In this document: positions 33,936 to 41,993 of the stretch, one piece after another
Layout: the number at the start of each line of letters is the position of its first letter
Numbering within the stretch: the first letter of the stretch is position 1
From: a virus
Virus record (IMG/VR): IMGVR_UViG_3300028045_000013
Location: 1 to 64,000 of that record
Length of the DNA stretch: 64,000 bases
Reading direction: 5' to 3' (one strand)
Notes under the pieces: generated by a model
Databases searched by the model: none
What the model was told of the DNA's origin: nothing
Seen by the model: only the letters and a program-made list of their open reading frames with translations
Made by a program: the position numbers and the translations under genes

Positions 33936-34232
33936 CTACTTTGCCTTTTCTACAGTAAATCCTTTTAACACTAGACCATTAGTAAAACGTACATAAGCCC
34001 TTTCAGGATTCCCATGTCCACAACAGGCATTATTAACACCCGGTAGTACTCCAAGACAAGTATCTACTTCTCCTTCTCCTAGTGTAAAGTGAGAACCACA
34101 TCTAACGCATGGTCTAGTATCTCCACCAGTTGCAGGAAGACGTTCTTTAGTATCTTCATAAACCCAATAGCCATCTTCTTCTGTTCCTATCCAAATAATT
34201 GGGTGTCCTCTGAAATCACTTCTTGCTGACAT
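33936..34232 (-). CDS. Small zinc-binding phage protein
   Basis: The protein has 98 residues. Cysteines in 'RPCVRCGSHF' and in 'DTCLGVLPGVNNACCGHG' would make a zinc site, and the 'ACCGHG...AYVRFTNG' ending is seen in many phage-encoded small proteins of unknown role. It overlaps the DUF3310 gene by 17 bases. Confidence 0.7.
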   Translation of the reverse strand: MSARSDFRGHPIIWIGTEEDGYWVYEDTKERLPATGGDTRPCVRCGSHFTLGEGEVDTCLGVLPGVNNACCGHGNPERAYVRFTNGLVLKGFTVEKAK

Positions 34233-35103
34233 TTCCTTCCTCCTGAGAATCCCCTTTTTTGTAAGAAGGTTTCTTTTCCTGCTCTACTATAGAGTTGATT
34301 TCCCTTTTAAGATACCAAAGAGCTTTCTGTAGATCTTCCAATCTCTTCTCTTTCTTCCCAGCCCTACTAATATACTTCACTGTATTACCTAGACAAAAAC
34401 CTAACTCCCAAGCTTCTATAACTTTTATAGCTTCATAAGGAGTATCCCCACCATAATGAATAGGATGATTAACTGCTTCCTTCAATGGGGGTTTCGGGAT
34501 ATCCAAGTCAAAGTTCTCTTTCACTTGATTAACCTCTAGGTCTTTATTCAAAGAGTTTCCTATTTCTAGATTAAGAGTGTTATATAGTTCTCCATCAGCA
34601 GCACACGCTACCCATATTTTATTCATTTCCAATTTTATATTTCTTTGAGGTTCTGTAAGGGATGTAAGACAGAACCTAATCCCTACAAACTTTTTACTTG
34701 TGTAAGGATCTATTACAATATCCCGTATGGTGTAATCAGTGTTGCCACTAAATCTATTTAAAGCATCTGTTATTTTCTTTTCTATATCTTTATTATTCAT
34801 TTCTGTAATTCCTGTAGGTTCAGGGATAATGTATTTTGGAGCAGTGGGGGCCTTCTCTATTAGTTCATTAAGTTTGTGGTTTAGTGTAGTTTTAGATGCT
34901 TTTATAATAAAATCCCTATCTATATAAATAGGACCTACATAAAGCCCTGTGGGGAAGGAACCAGTCAACTGAAAACATATCTGAAATCTAGTATATGGTT
35001 CTTCATAATCTATAACAAGATTACTGAGTGAATGTGGTATCCCACCACTATAGATAATATTTAAAGCTTCTGTAAGTATGGCTGCTACATCTTTGTTATT
35101 CAT
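34216..35103 (-). CDS. DUF3310 protein with internally duplicated N-terminus
   Basis: The protein has 295 residues from ATG 35103, which follows AAGGAG; an upstream ATG would add 10 residues without a site. The C-terminal ~75 residues ('AVNHPIHYGG', 'GFCLGNTVKYISRAGKKE', 'DLQKALWYLKREI') are DUF3310, a phage family of probable nucleotide-related function. The preceding part has two copies of one domain: 'MNNKDVAAILTEALNI...NLVIDYEE' and 'MNNKDIEKKITDALNR...DIVIDPYT', about 100 residues apart. Confidence 0.8.
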   Translation of the reverse strand: MNNKDVAAILTEALNIIYSGGIPHSLSNLVIDYEEPYTRFQICFQLTGSFPTGLYVGPIYIDRDFIIKASKTTLNHKLNELIEKAPTAPKYIIPEPTGITEMNNKDIEKKITDALNRFSGNTDYTIRDIVIDPYTSKKFVGIRFCLTSLTEPQRNIKLEMNKIWVACAADGELYNTLNLEIGNSLNKDLEVNQVKENFDLDIPKPPLKEAVNHPIHYGGDTPYEAIKVIEAWELGFCLGNTVKYISRAGKKEKRLEDLQKALWYLKREINSIVEQEKKPSYKKGDSQEEGNVSKK

Positions 35104-35335
35104 TTTCTGCTCCTTTCCTACAAATACATTCATCTTCCCATGCCCATCTTCTAATATATGCTTTCCTTAAAGAAATAAGAATATTCCTTTCTAGCTCTGA
35201 GCATACGCATCCATCCATAACAACAGTCCATCCTGTTCTTTTGTGCATTCCATAATCCCTATCAAACTCTAGACTGAAAGACCTCATAGGAATGAATAGT
35301 AACTTCCTGAGAAATACCTTATGTTTATACTTCAT
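35096..35335 (-). CDS. Hypothetical basic protein
   Basis: The protein has 79 residues from ATG 35335, about 9 bases after a GGTGGG site inside the end of the previous gene. Basic, with 'YKHKVFLRKLLFIPMRSF' and a Cys-containing end (DECICRKGAENE). No family is recognised. The start is uncertain because the frame is open further upstream. Confidence 0.5.
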   Translation of the reverse strand: MKYKHKVFLRKLLFIPMRSFSLEFDRDYGMHKRTGWTVVMDGCVCSELERNILISLRKAYIRRWAWEDECICRKGAENE

Positions 35336-35756
35336 AATAAACATCCCACCCACATTCAGTACACCACATATCACCAAACGAATTCTCCAATAGAAAACCA
35401 TAACCACAATGAGGGCAATCTTTAGCTATTAAAGAACCTGTGTATTCAGCTTCGAATTCAGGATTACAAATAGAACACCCATCTCCTACTAACTGCGTTC
35501 TTAAAGAACAAGAACATATACTGTTGTTTATTCTGGCATGATGATCTAGTATCTCATTCCCAACACTACAAATCTCCACATGATCAGCAGAAAGAGGAAC
35601 GTACTTTAAGGACTCTTCTATAAGGCGTTGCTGAAATAGTTTACTTTTCTTCCTTCTAGCTATGATAATCCTAACTTCCTTATAGGGGGCTGCTATTAAA
35701 AAAGCTATAAAGAAACCAAACAGACATAACAGACCTGAAATAAAAGTATCACTCAT
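35325..35756 (-). CDS. Membrane-anchored zinc-ribbon protein
   Basis: The protein has 143 residues. An N-terminal transmembrane segment (about 5-25, 'FISGLLCLFGFFIAFLIAAP') is followed by a basic stretch and then several Cys pairs: 'SICSCS', 'DGCSICN', 'KDCPHCGYGF' and 'MWCTECGWD'. The last two look like one zinc ribbon. No family is recognised. It may tether something to the membrane. Confidence 0.65.
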   Translation of the reverse strand: MSDTFISGLLCLFGFFIAFLIAAPYKEVRIIIARRKKSKLFQQRLIEESLKYVPLSADHVEICSVGNEILDHHARINNSICSCSLRTQLVGDGCSICNPEFEAEYTGSLIAKDCPHCGYGFLLENSFGDMWCTECGWDVYYEV

Positions 35757-35977
35757 TAACTTCCTCTTTTCTTTATCTCTTCCTTTATGAGTTCTTTAAT
35801 AGTGTGAACCCATGAAGGAGTAAGATCTCTATGCGGGATATGCTTTTTAGACAACTCTGCATGTTCTGCTTCTAGTTCTTGTATCTTCTTTTCTAGATAA
35901 GCCTTCCGTTCTCTAGTAGCTGTGTGTTTAAGTTCCTCTTCTACTCCTATTTCTATTAACTCTTTTAGTGTATTCAT
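35756..35977 (-). CDS. Small coiled-coil protein, duplicate A
   Basis: The protein has 73 residues from ATG 35977, which overlaps the upstream stop (ATGA). It has the layout 'LKELIEIGVEEELKH', a charged heptad helix ('LEKKIQELEAEHAEL'), then 'LTPSWVHTIKELIKEEI'. The gene directly upstream encodes a clear paralogue with the same layout. The function is unknown. Confidence 0.65.
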   Translation of the reverse strand: MNTLKELIEIGVEEELKHTATRERKAYLEKKIQELEAEHAELSKKHIPHRDLTPSWVHTIKELIKEEIKKRGS

Positions 35978-36219
35978 ATAGGTTTTTCCCTTTCTTCCAT
36001 CTTTTCTTTCACACCAGCTTCTATAAGTAAACCTATAGTCCTTTGCCATTTAGGAGTAAAACCCCAACCGTGAGGTTTACTGTTTAGATCATCTCGTTCT
36101 TTTTCTAATTCTTTTATCTTATTATCTAAGGTGTCTATTCTTTTATTCCTATCAATATAGGATAGGTGTTCTTCTATTCCTTCTTTTACTAAGTCTGCTA
36201 GCGTTAGTTCAGTACTCAT
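35974..36219 (-). CDS. Small coiled-coil protein, duplicate B
   Basis: The protein has 81 residues from ATG 36219 (MSTELTLADLVKEGIEEHLS). It is paralogous to the 73-residue protein at 35756-35977: both have a short N-terminal helix, a charged heptad helix and a 'TPxWxxTIxxLI' end. The first 20 codons also recur almost unchanged in the gene fragment at 36401-36517. Confidence 0.65.
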   Translation of the reverse strand: MSTELTLADLVKEGIEEHLSYIDRNKRIDTLDNKIKELEKERDDLNSKPHGWGFTPKWQRTIGLLIEAGVKEKMEEREKPI

Positions 36220-36263
36220 AATAATCCCATTTCTTCTACTATATGTTTGTTCACCTTTAATTT

Positions 36264-36389
36264 TTATGCGATAAAATGGATATGTGAGATCACCCAGAAT
36301 ATTCCTTCCCAAGTAACCCATCCAAGAAAAGTGACAATCAAAAACACAATCATAATTCCAAAAAACCCAATATTTAGTCCATCAAACAT
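36264..36389 (-). CDS. 41-residue membrane protein
   Basis: This small frame starts at ATG 36389 after GAGGAGAAGGCT, a very strong binding site, and ends at TAA 36264. The product starts MFDGLNIGFFGIMIVFLIVT and continues FLGWVTWEGIFWVISHIHFIA, one long transmembrane segment. It fits exactly between the coiled-coil gene and the gene fragment. The family is unknown. Confidence 0.6.
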   Translation of the reverse strand: MFDGLNIGFFGIMIVFLIVTFLGWVTWEGIFWVISHIHFIA

Positions 36390-36400
36390 AGCCTTCTCCT

Positions 36401-36517
36401 CTAGCCTAACCAGAGCCTGAACCCTACGAGGAACACGCCCCTCATGTTAATGTTAATCGATAGGTGTTTTTCTATTCCTTCTTTTACTACGTCTGCTAGT
36501 GTTAGTTCAGTACTCAT
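36401..36517 (-). pseudogene. Truncated third copy of the coiled-coil gene
   Basis: Bases 36459-36517 match 36161-36219 at 56 of 59 positions, covering the start codon and the first ~20 codons of the coiled-coil gene (MSTELTLADVVKEGIEKHLS). After that the similarity stops and the frame runs out after 18 unrelated residues. The start overlaps the thyX stop (TAATG). It is a recent partial duplication. Confidence 0.75.
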
Positions 36518-38304
36518 TACTGATCACTCCATATAAGATCGTTAGGTACATGTTCCTGCACTGCGAATCTAAGGGCTTTCCCTAGAGGTGTAAACTTCTC
36601 TCTTTTCCTACTTTTAGTACGTAGAGTAGTATCAGTTCCTATACCAGCAGCTACACAAGAAGATTTAGATGTAGGATGATATGCTGTTATTATAGAATTT
36701 CCATTACATATAGAAGGCTGCATACTCCAATCCTTAAATATATCTTCCGCTTCAAATTTAACTGAATCAAACAACGTAGGGCATTTCTTTACTAACTCCA
36801 TATATAGAGGCTGCATCACTTCTCTCATTTGTGGATGAGCTGTCTTGTCACATCGAAGCATAAACATATGTCTCCAGTCTCTCATGTTTGTAGTAATTAC
36901 AAGTTCAGTCTTTAGAGAATTAGGGAGTACAGATCTAGCTTCTTCAGGTTTCCACCCATCTTTTATTAAACTATCATAGTCTTCTTGAGCACCCAATATA
37001 GACCACATCCAGCGACTTTCTGTAGAAGGTTCAAGGACCGTACTGATTGATTCCACTTTCCAGTTTCCTAGAAACTTATCATCCATCCAACAAGGAAGTA
37101 TAAACTGCATTTCTTTTCCTTGATAATTAACATAGCGAGTTGATTCTTGGGAATTATGTACTACTAAACCATTCGCTACAAAGTTATGAGGCTCCTCTTC
37201 CATCTCTATATCAAATGTTCTGTTTTTACCACATGGTATAATAGATACTATCTCATCACTAAAAACAGAGAGTACACCACTCCCTACATGAAAAGCTTTA
37301 TGACAACTCCTACATAGGAATTTAATATTTTCCTTTTCATTATTAGTCGGGTCCTTATCCATATGGTGGCGTTCTAGATGCTCTTTAGAACCACAACCCC
37401 AACAAATATCAGGGGTATACATTTTATTAGCTCTTAAATATCCTGCCGAGCTGCCTATAGCATCTCCTTTCCATCTGGGGTTCTTTTCTCCCGTCATCCG
37501 TTTACTTATCTCATCACACTCTTTGTATGTTTTCTTTCTACCATAACCCCCCTTTCTATTTTTACGCATTGAAAGTGGTTTGTTAATATTATGTTTACGT
37601 AGAGTTCTTGTAACTATACTAACACAACATCCCATCAACACAGCCATTTCTTTTAAGGTGTTGTTTTCTTCTATATACTTCTTATATAACCATTCTTTAT
37701 TATCATATAAATCTAGACCATTAGCTGTTAATCTATCCCCTGCTTTTAGATTCCCTAGTTTCTGCCACCCTTCATCTGTTAGGAAACGATGTTGTGCTGT
37801 AGCTTTTATAGATCTGCCACTAACACATTTTACTTCTAGTAAATCCTTAACCCCAGAATCTATAATACTTTTAATTTTATTACGTACTAGAATCCCATCT
37901 TTATTTACACTTCTCAGTCTGATTAGTTTTAAACGACCTTTACGTTTAGGGTCATTTTGGTAATCCCAAAGTTGTTTCAGCGTCCATCTTTTTGAGGTCT
38001 TACTTTTTCCACCTTTAAAAGCTGTAACTACAGTATCTTCATCTAGGCAGAAACCACAATGTCTATGTCTTACAAACTCATGGCTAACACCACGATCTAT
38101 AACAAACCTTACAGTTATACTAGCATGTTCCAATGTACTTTCATGTCCATTTTCTATAATAGTACGTATAAGCTTATCTGCTGTTCCAGCGTTGATTTCC
38201 TTCTCTGACTTGTAGCAAGTCCTTATAGCCTTTTCTAAAGCTATAGTAACCTCATCCCAATCTGGTTCATTTACAATTTCATATGATGGTTTAATTAATT
38301 CCAT
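36517..38304 (-). CDS. thyX: ThyX thymidylate synthase interrupted by an HNH intein
   Basis: The frame has 595 codons. Host-protein parts 1-85 and 385-595 (296 residues) form a flavin-dependent thymidylate synthase, which makes dTMP from dUMP. Its RHRX7S signature is split: RHRHCGF (79-85) then SQESTRY (385-391). The intein is 299 residues, from Cys86 (CLDEDTVV) to HN at 383-384, with Ser385 as the next nucleophile. Block B is near 163-175 ('SIKATAQHRFL') and block F near 361-378. A helix-turn-helix-like segment (214-240) and an HNH endonuclease (C301, C304, H313-H314, C331, C334) lie inside. Confidence 0.93.
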   Translation of the reverse strand: MELIKPSYEIVNEPDWDEVTIALEKAIRTCYKSEKEINAGTADKLIRTIIENGHESTLEHASITVRFVIDRGVSHEFVRHRHCGFCLDEDTVVTAFKGGKSKTSKRWTLKQLWDYQNDPKRKGRLKLIRLRSVNKDGILVRNKIKSIIDSGVKDLLEVKCVSGRSIKATAQHRFLTDEGWQKLGNLKAGDRLTANGLDLYDNKEWLYKKYIEENNTLKEMAVLMGCCVSIVTRTLRKHNINKPLSMRKNRKGGYGRKKTYKECDEISKRMTGEKNPRWKGDAIGSSAGYLRANKMYTPDICWGCGSKEHLERHHMDKDPTNNEKENIKFLCRSCHKAFHVGSGVLSVFSDEIVSIIPCGKNRTFDIEMEEEPHNFVANGLVVHNSQESTRYVNYQGKEMQFILPCWMDDKFLGNWKVESISTVLEPSTESRWMWSILGAQEDYDSLIKDGWKPEEARSVLPNSLKTELVITTNMRDWRHMFMLRCDKTAHPQMREVMQPLYMELVKKCPTLFDSVKFEAEDIFKDWSMQPSICNGNSIITAYHPTSKSSCVAAGIGTDTTLRTKSRKREKFTPLGKALRFAVQEHVPNDLIWSDQ

Positions 38305-38945
38305 TAGTCTGTTTCTCCAAATATATCTAACAGTGCTTGCCGGTTATCTCTACTTTCCTTAATACATCTTAGTCTCATGCTTCTAATTGTGCTGTCACTT
38401 CCTTCTAGGACAGGAGCATTACGCAATCTGTCTAATTTCTTTTGCTGGGCATATATTCCTCTATAATTAATTCCATTTTCTATTTCCTTTTTTTCGAATA
38501 TAACTACCAAACCCCTATCATTATAATTCTTATAACACCGAGGGCATAACGTAACTAGCTTTCCTGATTTTGTTAGGCCTACTACTGTAGGTTTATCAGG
38601 GCAATGATTATCTTTAAGGTCTACTACAGAGCACAATTTCATAGGAATACTATAAGTGTTGAAAGGCCTATGTGTAAATGGGTCCTTTATTGGATGATTA
38701 CTTACTCCTCCAACATCAATAACAGTAGCCGCAAGGTCAACCTCTTGTAATATTCTCTTTCTACCTTCTAACGCTACACGTTCTATTTCTTTTAATTCTG
38801 ATTTACGTGCTTTAGTATGTTTAGTATAAAGATTATACCAAAGGTTACTATGAAGAAATGTCAGTAGTATTCCATTTCTTCTGAAACGGTTGTAGCTGAG
38901 TTTAAGTAATACTATTCTATTTTTCCATGATGGATGATAAGACAT
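38304..38945 (-). CDS. Hypothetical protein with possible zinc site
   Basis: The protein has 213 residues from ATG 38945 (MSYHPSWKNR), preceded by GAGGG at 8 bases. It is basic at the N-terminus. 'KLCSVVDLKDNHCPDKP' and 'VTLCPRCYKNYNDRG' could form a four-Cys zinc knuckle. It ends on the thyX start codon (TAATG), so it may be co-translated with ThyX. No family is recognised. Confidence 0.65.
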   Translation of the reverse strand: MSYHPSWKNRIVLLKLSYNRFRRNGILLTFLHSNLWYNLYTKHTKARKSELKEIERVALEGRKRILQEVDLAATVIDVGGVSNHPIKDPFTHRPFNTYSIPMKLCSVVDLKDNHCPDKPTVVGLTKSGKLVTLCPRCYKNYNDRGLVVIFEKKEIENGINYRGIYAQQKKLDRLRNAPVLEGSDSTIRSMRLRCIKESRDNRQALLDIFGETD

Positions 38946-39084
38946 CAATTATACCCTCTACTGTTTCTGCTATATCTCCTAGTTTTGTAGATAGGGTAGT
39001 AAGTTCCTCACTACATCCTAGTCCTTCCACTAATACCATAGCTTCGTGAATATCTTTTAATACTTTATGTTTACTAATGTTCAT
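38917..39084 (-). CDS. Hypothetical small helical protein
   Basis: The protein has 55 residues from ATG 39084 (MNISKHKVLKDIHEAMVLVE), which has GGAG at about 10 bases and starts 4 bases after the RecA-like stop. It is all-helical with an acidic middle. The frame is open further upstream but inside the RecA-like gene. No family is recognised. Confidence 0.55.
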   Translation of the reverse strand: MNISKHKVLKDIHEAMVLVEGLGCSEELTTLSTKLGDIAETVEGIIDVLSSIMEK

Positions 39085-39088
39085 TTCT

Positions 39089-40156
39089 TTACTCTCCAAA
39101 TTTAGGAACTCTATTACCAGCCGCTTTATCTTCAAAGGCATCCCAAGCTTTCTGTACTATAGCGCGGACTTCCTTCATCTTCTTATTCTTTTCTATGTAC
39201 TGAATCAATTTCTTTCTAGTCCCTTCAAACTTCCATTGAGGAACTACATAAGCCTGTGCTGTTTTCTTCCTCCACACTTTCATTTTTACTAGGAAGTCTA
39301 TACAGGAAGTGATGTCATCTACGCCATAGTTATAGTAAATATGCAATTCAAACTTCTTATACTTCCCAGTGATCTTATTCTTAGATACTTCAATCTGAAT
39401 TCTAATACCTACAGTTGTATCTATTCCATTAATGGTCTCTTTGATCTTTCCTAATTCTGTTAACCACATTTCAACTGAGCTATAGAATTTAAGAGCCTTC
39501 CCTCCTGCTCTTGTCCTCTTCTTTCTAGACATAGGGTCTATATTATCCCTAGTCTGTGAGATTATAATAAGAATAGAACTGGACTTCTTAATAGTACCAG
39601 TTATCTGTCTGAAGAAACTAGAAGCCTTCTTAGCTTTCCCCATTCCATAAGATCCTGCTGTTTCCTTCCCATCCTCATGAGCCTGTAGCCGCTTCTTAGT
39701 ATGCTCCTCCTCATCTTTATCTGATATACTGTCAAAACTATCTAGAACATACAAAGAAGGATTTATCAATTCATTCCTAGCGTTCACTTCAAAGTCTTCA
39801 AACAATTGGGAGGATTCTGATAGACCTTCTTTGTTTCTAGGATTCCTCATTTCGCCAGCTGCTTTCTTACCAAATAAATATTGTTTATTAAAACAGTCGG
39901 CGTTCTCTGCATCATCTAGAATCTTAGAGTGTTCCATAAAATTAGGATCATAGCAACCACAAGCCAAAGCAGTTAAGGCTAGAAATGTTTTACCTGAACT
40001 GCTATCTCCTATAATATTGAGCATTATTCCTGTAGGTATACCTCCTGCTGCTTTATCACAGATAGCCAAGTTAAGTAGAGTACTTCCAGTATCTAGATAG
40101 AGTCTGTTGCCTTTACTCTTTTTCCATTGCCTATATTCTTTGTATGTTACCCGCAT
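39089..40156 (-). CDS. RecA/UvsX-like recombinase
   Basis: The protein has 355 residues. Walker A GDSSSGKT (50-57) and Walker B 'SLYVLDSFDSI' (Asp139) are followed by 'ILIIISQTRDNIDPM', the RecA-type loop after the ATPase core, and 'GGKALKFYSSVEMWLTE', the Sak4/RecA-typical segment. It would pair homologous strands during repair and recombination-dependent replication. It overlaps the upstream gene by 26 bases. Confidence 0.9.
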   Translation of the reverse strand: MRVTYKEYRQWKKSKGNRLYLDTGSTLLNLAICDKAAGGIPTGIMLNIIGDSSSGKTFLALTALACGCYDPNFMEHSKILDDAENADCFNKQYLFGKKAAGEMRNPRNKEGLSESSQLFEDFEVNARNELINPSLYVLDSFDSISDKDEEEHTKKRLQAHEDGKETAGSYGMGKAKKASSFFRQITGTIKKSSSILIIISQTRDNIDPMSRKKRTRAGGKALKFYSSVEMWLTELGKIKETINGIDTTVGIRIQIEVSKNKITGKYKKFELHIYYNYGVDDITSCIDFLVKMKVWRKKTAQAYVVPQWKFEGTRKKLIQYIEKNKKMKEVRAIVQKAWDAFEDKAAGNRVPKFGE

Positions 40157-40412
40157 TAGAACTTACCTCTCTTTGATAGTAGCTACGTTGACTTCTATAC
40201 TGTTTATAAGTGATGCGACTAGAAACAAACCAACCACCTGTTTTAGTCTTCCTGTTATATACTAGAAAGACAATTAGGTTTATGGCTTGCTCTAGTCTTG
40301 TATACTTCTCATTCTCTACTGCTAGGTGAGGAGGAAAAAAGGGACCTAAGCCCCTTCTCAATATCTCTAAAAATACAGTAGATTTAGAAGCTAGAAATTC
40401 CCCTCTAGTCAT
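40131..40412 (-). CDS. Hypothetical protein
   Basis: The protein has 93 residues from ATG 40412, which overlaps the end of the ssDNA-binding gene (ATGACTAG). Basic C-terminal half with 'SSRITYKQYRSQRSYYQREV'. The middle 'LEQAINLIVFLVYNRK' is a short hydrophobic helix. No family is recognised. Position between ssDNA-binding protein and RecA suggests a recombination accessory, by context only. Confidence 0.55.
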   Translation of the reverse strand: MTRGEFLASKSTVFLEILRRGLGPFFPPHLAVENEKYTRLEQAINLIVFLVYNRKTKTGGWFVSSRITYKQYRSQRSYYQREVSSNAGNIQRI

Positions 40413-41529
40413 CATAGAAGTCGTCGTCATCATCTCCTACTTCGTCATCATCGTCATCGTCATCGTCATCACTTCCAGCTTCTAATGCTTCTTGGATCGC
40501 ATCTCTTATATCTTCTTCATCCCATTTCTTCTTAACAGTAATATCCAACTCCTCTTCTTTAATATACTGTTTCAATTCCTTTCTATTCATAGCATCTAGA
40601 TCGACAGTAGGATCATCATCGTCTTCATCCCCTTCGTCATCGTCATCATTACTAACATCGCCATAATCTAAATCATCGTCATCATCTATTTCAGATGTAG
40701 TATCTAGATCATCATCATTATCATCATTATCAAGGATGATACTATTAATTTCTTTATAGGGCAGAATCTCTAGAAACTCCATAGGATCTTGAAGTTCTTC
40801 AATCAAGTCATCGTCAATTACAGGGAGTCCTTTCTTACGTTCTTCTAAAGATACTTTACCTACATCAGAATAAACGTTCCCTCTATATGTTTCCTTTTTA
40901 AACTGAATCTTCACTACACATCCTTCTTCTGGATCAGCTAAGAGAACAGGATTGAAAGGGAACTCTTCTTTATCTTCATACTCTTCACTTTTAATCTCTA
41001 GGTCTAGTTTTTTCCCAAATAGATGCTGGGAAAAATCTAAGACCCTTACTGTAAGTTCCTTTGTTTTCTTCCATTCTGCAATATCAATCACATAATAGAT
41101 CTCACGTTTACTAGAAGCGAACGCTTTCAAAAGTTCTGGATTAGAACCCGCTAATTCATCCTTCAATTTATTATACATATCATTAATAGGACATTTCTTT
41201 CCTATAGAAGTAAGGCTGACTACTTTCTTATTCTCAGAACCTAAAGAAGCACGTCTATAGTTAGCACGATACCAAAGATCACCTTCAGCTTCTACTTCCC
41301 TACTAAACTTCCCTGTCATTCCTGTATAGAAAGGAACAATTATGAATCTATAGGTCGCTGTTTCTTTCTTCTCTGCATATTCAGGTTTGAAGAATTCTAT
41401 GTCTGAAGGAAGTTTAATGTAGTCCCATCCTCCTCCACCTCCTGCTTTACCTCTTTCTACATTAGCTGCTACTTTATCTGCATTGAATCTAGCTTTACGT
41501 TTGTTTTTATTTCCTTTTGTCTTTTTCAT
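40405..41529 (-). CDS. Single-stranded DNA-binding protein (T4 gp32-like)
   Basis: The protein has 374 residues. A basic N-terminus and an OB-type core (about 35-260, with 'YRFIIVPFYTG', 'KKCPINDMYNKLK', 'VLDFSQHLFGKKL') resemble gp32-like phage ssDNA-binding proteins. A ~100-residue acidic tail, almost all Asp/Glu, follows. Unusually a helical module ('DAMNRKELKQYI...IRDAIQEAL') of HeH/SAP type is embedded in this tail. Neighbours are RecA-like and clamp loader genes, which fits a replication-recombination role. Confidence 0.8.
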   Translation of the reverse strand: MKKTKGNKNKRKARFNADKVAANVERGKAGGGGGWDYIKLPSDIEFFKPEYAEKKETATYRFIIVPFYTGMTGKFSREVEAEGDLWYRANYRRASLGSENKKVVSLTSIGKKCPINDMYNKLKDELAGSNPELLKAFASSKREIYYVIDIAEWKKTKELTVRVLDFSQHLFGKKLDLEIKSEEYEDKEEFPFNPVLLADPEEGCVVKIQFKKETYRGNVYSDVGKVSLEERKKGLPVIDDDLIEELQDPMEFLEILPYKEINSIILDNDDNDDDLDTTSEIDDDDDLDYGDVSNDDDDEGDEDDDDPTVDLDAMNRKELKQYIKEEELDITVKKKWDEEDIRDAIQEALEAGSDDDDDDDDDEVGDDDDDFYDD

Positions 41530-41586
41530 GTATTATCTCTTTCTGTTGAGGTTTGTTTGTCCTTTTTAATAAGATGATAGTCCCTA

Positions 41587-41988
41587 CTAGGATTCATGAT
41601 AATAGCCTGTAGAATGTAATTTCACTAAGTTATCTAACATAGCTCTTCTTTGCAATAGTGTATGAACTCCATTCTCTGCTAACTTAACTGAACTAAGTAT
41701 TCTGCTTTTCTTTCTACCCAGTTCTATATACTTCATAGACTTTCTGTATGTAGCTTCTGATACAGCCACTCCTAGACCTTCCTCTTTTCCTTGAATCACC
41801 ATTTCAGCTTTGTATCTAGTTAATGCATGTTCTACCCTTCTAAGATTAGCCTCTGCCAAAGCCAGACGTTTAGACCACTTAACATATAAGAAGGTCTGTC
41901 TACAACACTCTTCATCTAGATTGTTCTTATCTATCTGAGCATCTTTTTTTAATTCTTGGTAGTGTCTATCTAGCTTATCCTTATTCAT
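41587..41988 (-). CDS. Hypothetical coiled-coil protein
   Basis: The protein has 133 residues, highly helical, rich in Lys, Glu, Arg and Leu ('KLDRHYQELKKDAQIDKNNL', 'LALAEANLRRVEHALTRYKA'). It looks like a helical bundle or coiled coil. No family is recognised. It is located between the ssDNA-binding and clamp loader genes. Confidence 0.65.
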   Translation of the reverse strand: MNKDKLDRHYQELKKDAQIDKNNLDEECCRQTFLYVKWSKRLALAEANLRRVEHALTRYKAEMVIQGKEEGLGVAVSEATYRKSMKYIELGRKKSRILSSVKLAENGVHTLLQRRAMLDNLVKLHSTGYYHES

Positions 41989-41993
41989 TTCCT

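Noticed and set aside
36517-38304. Group I intron in thyX instead of an intein
   Set aside because: The insert is fully in frame with the host gene and has protein-splicing blocks and junction residues.
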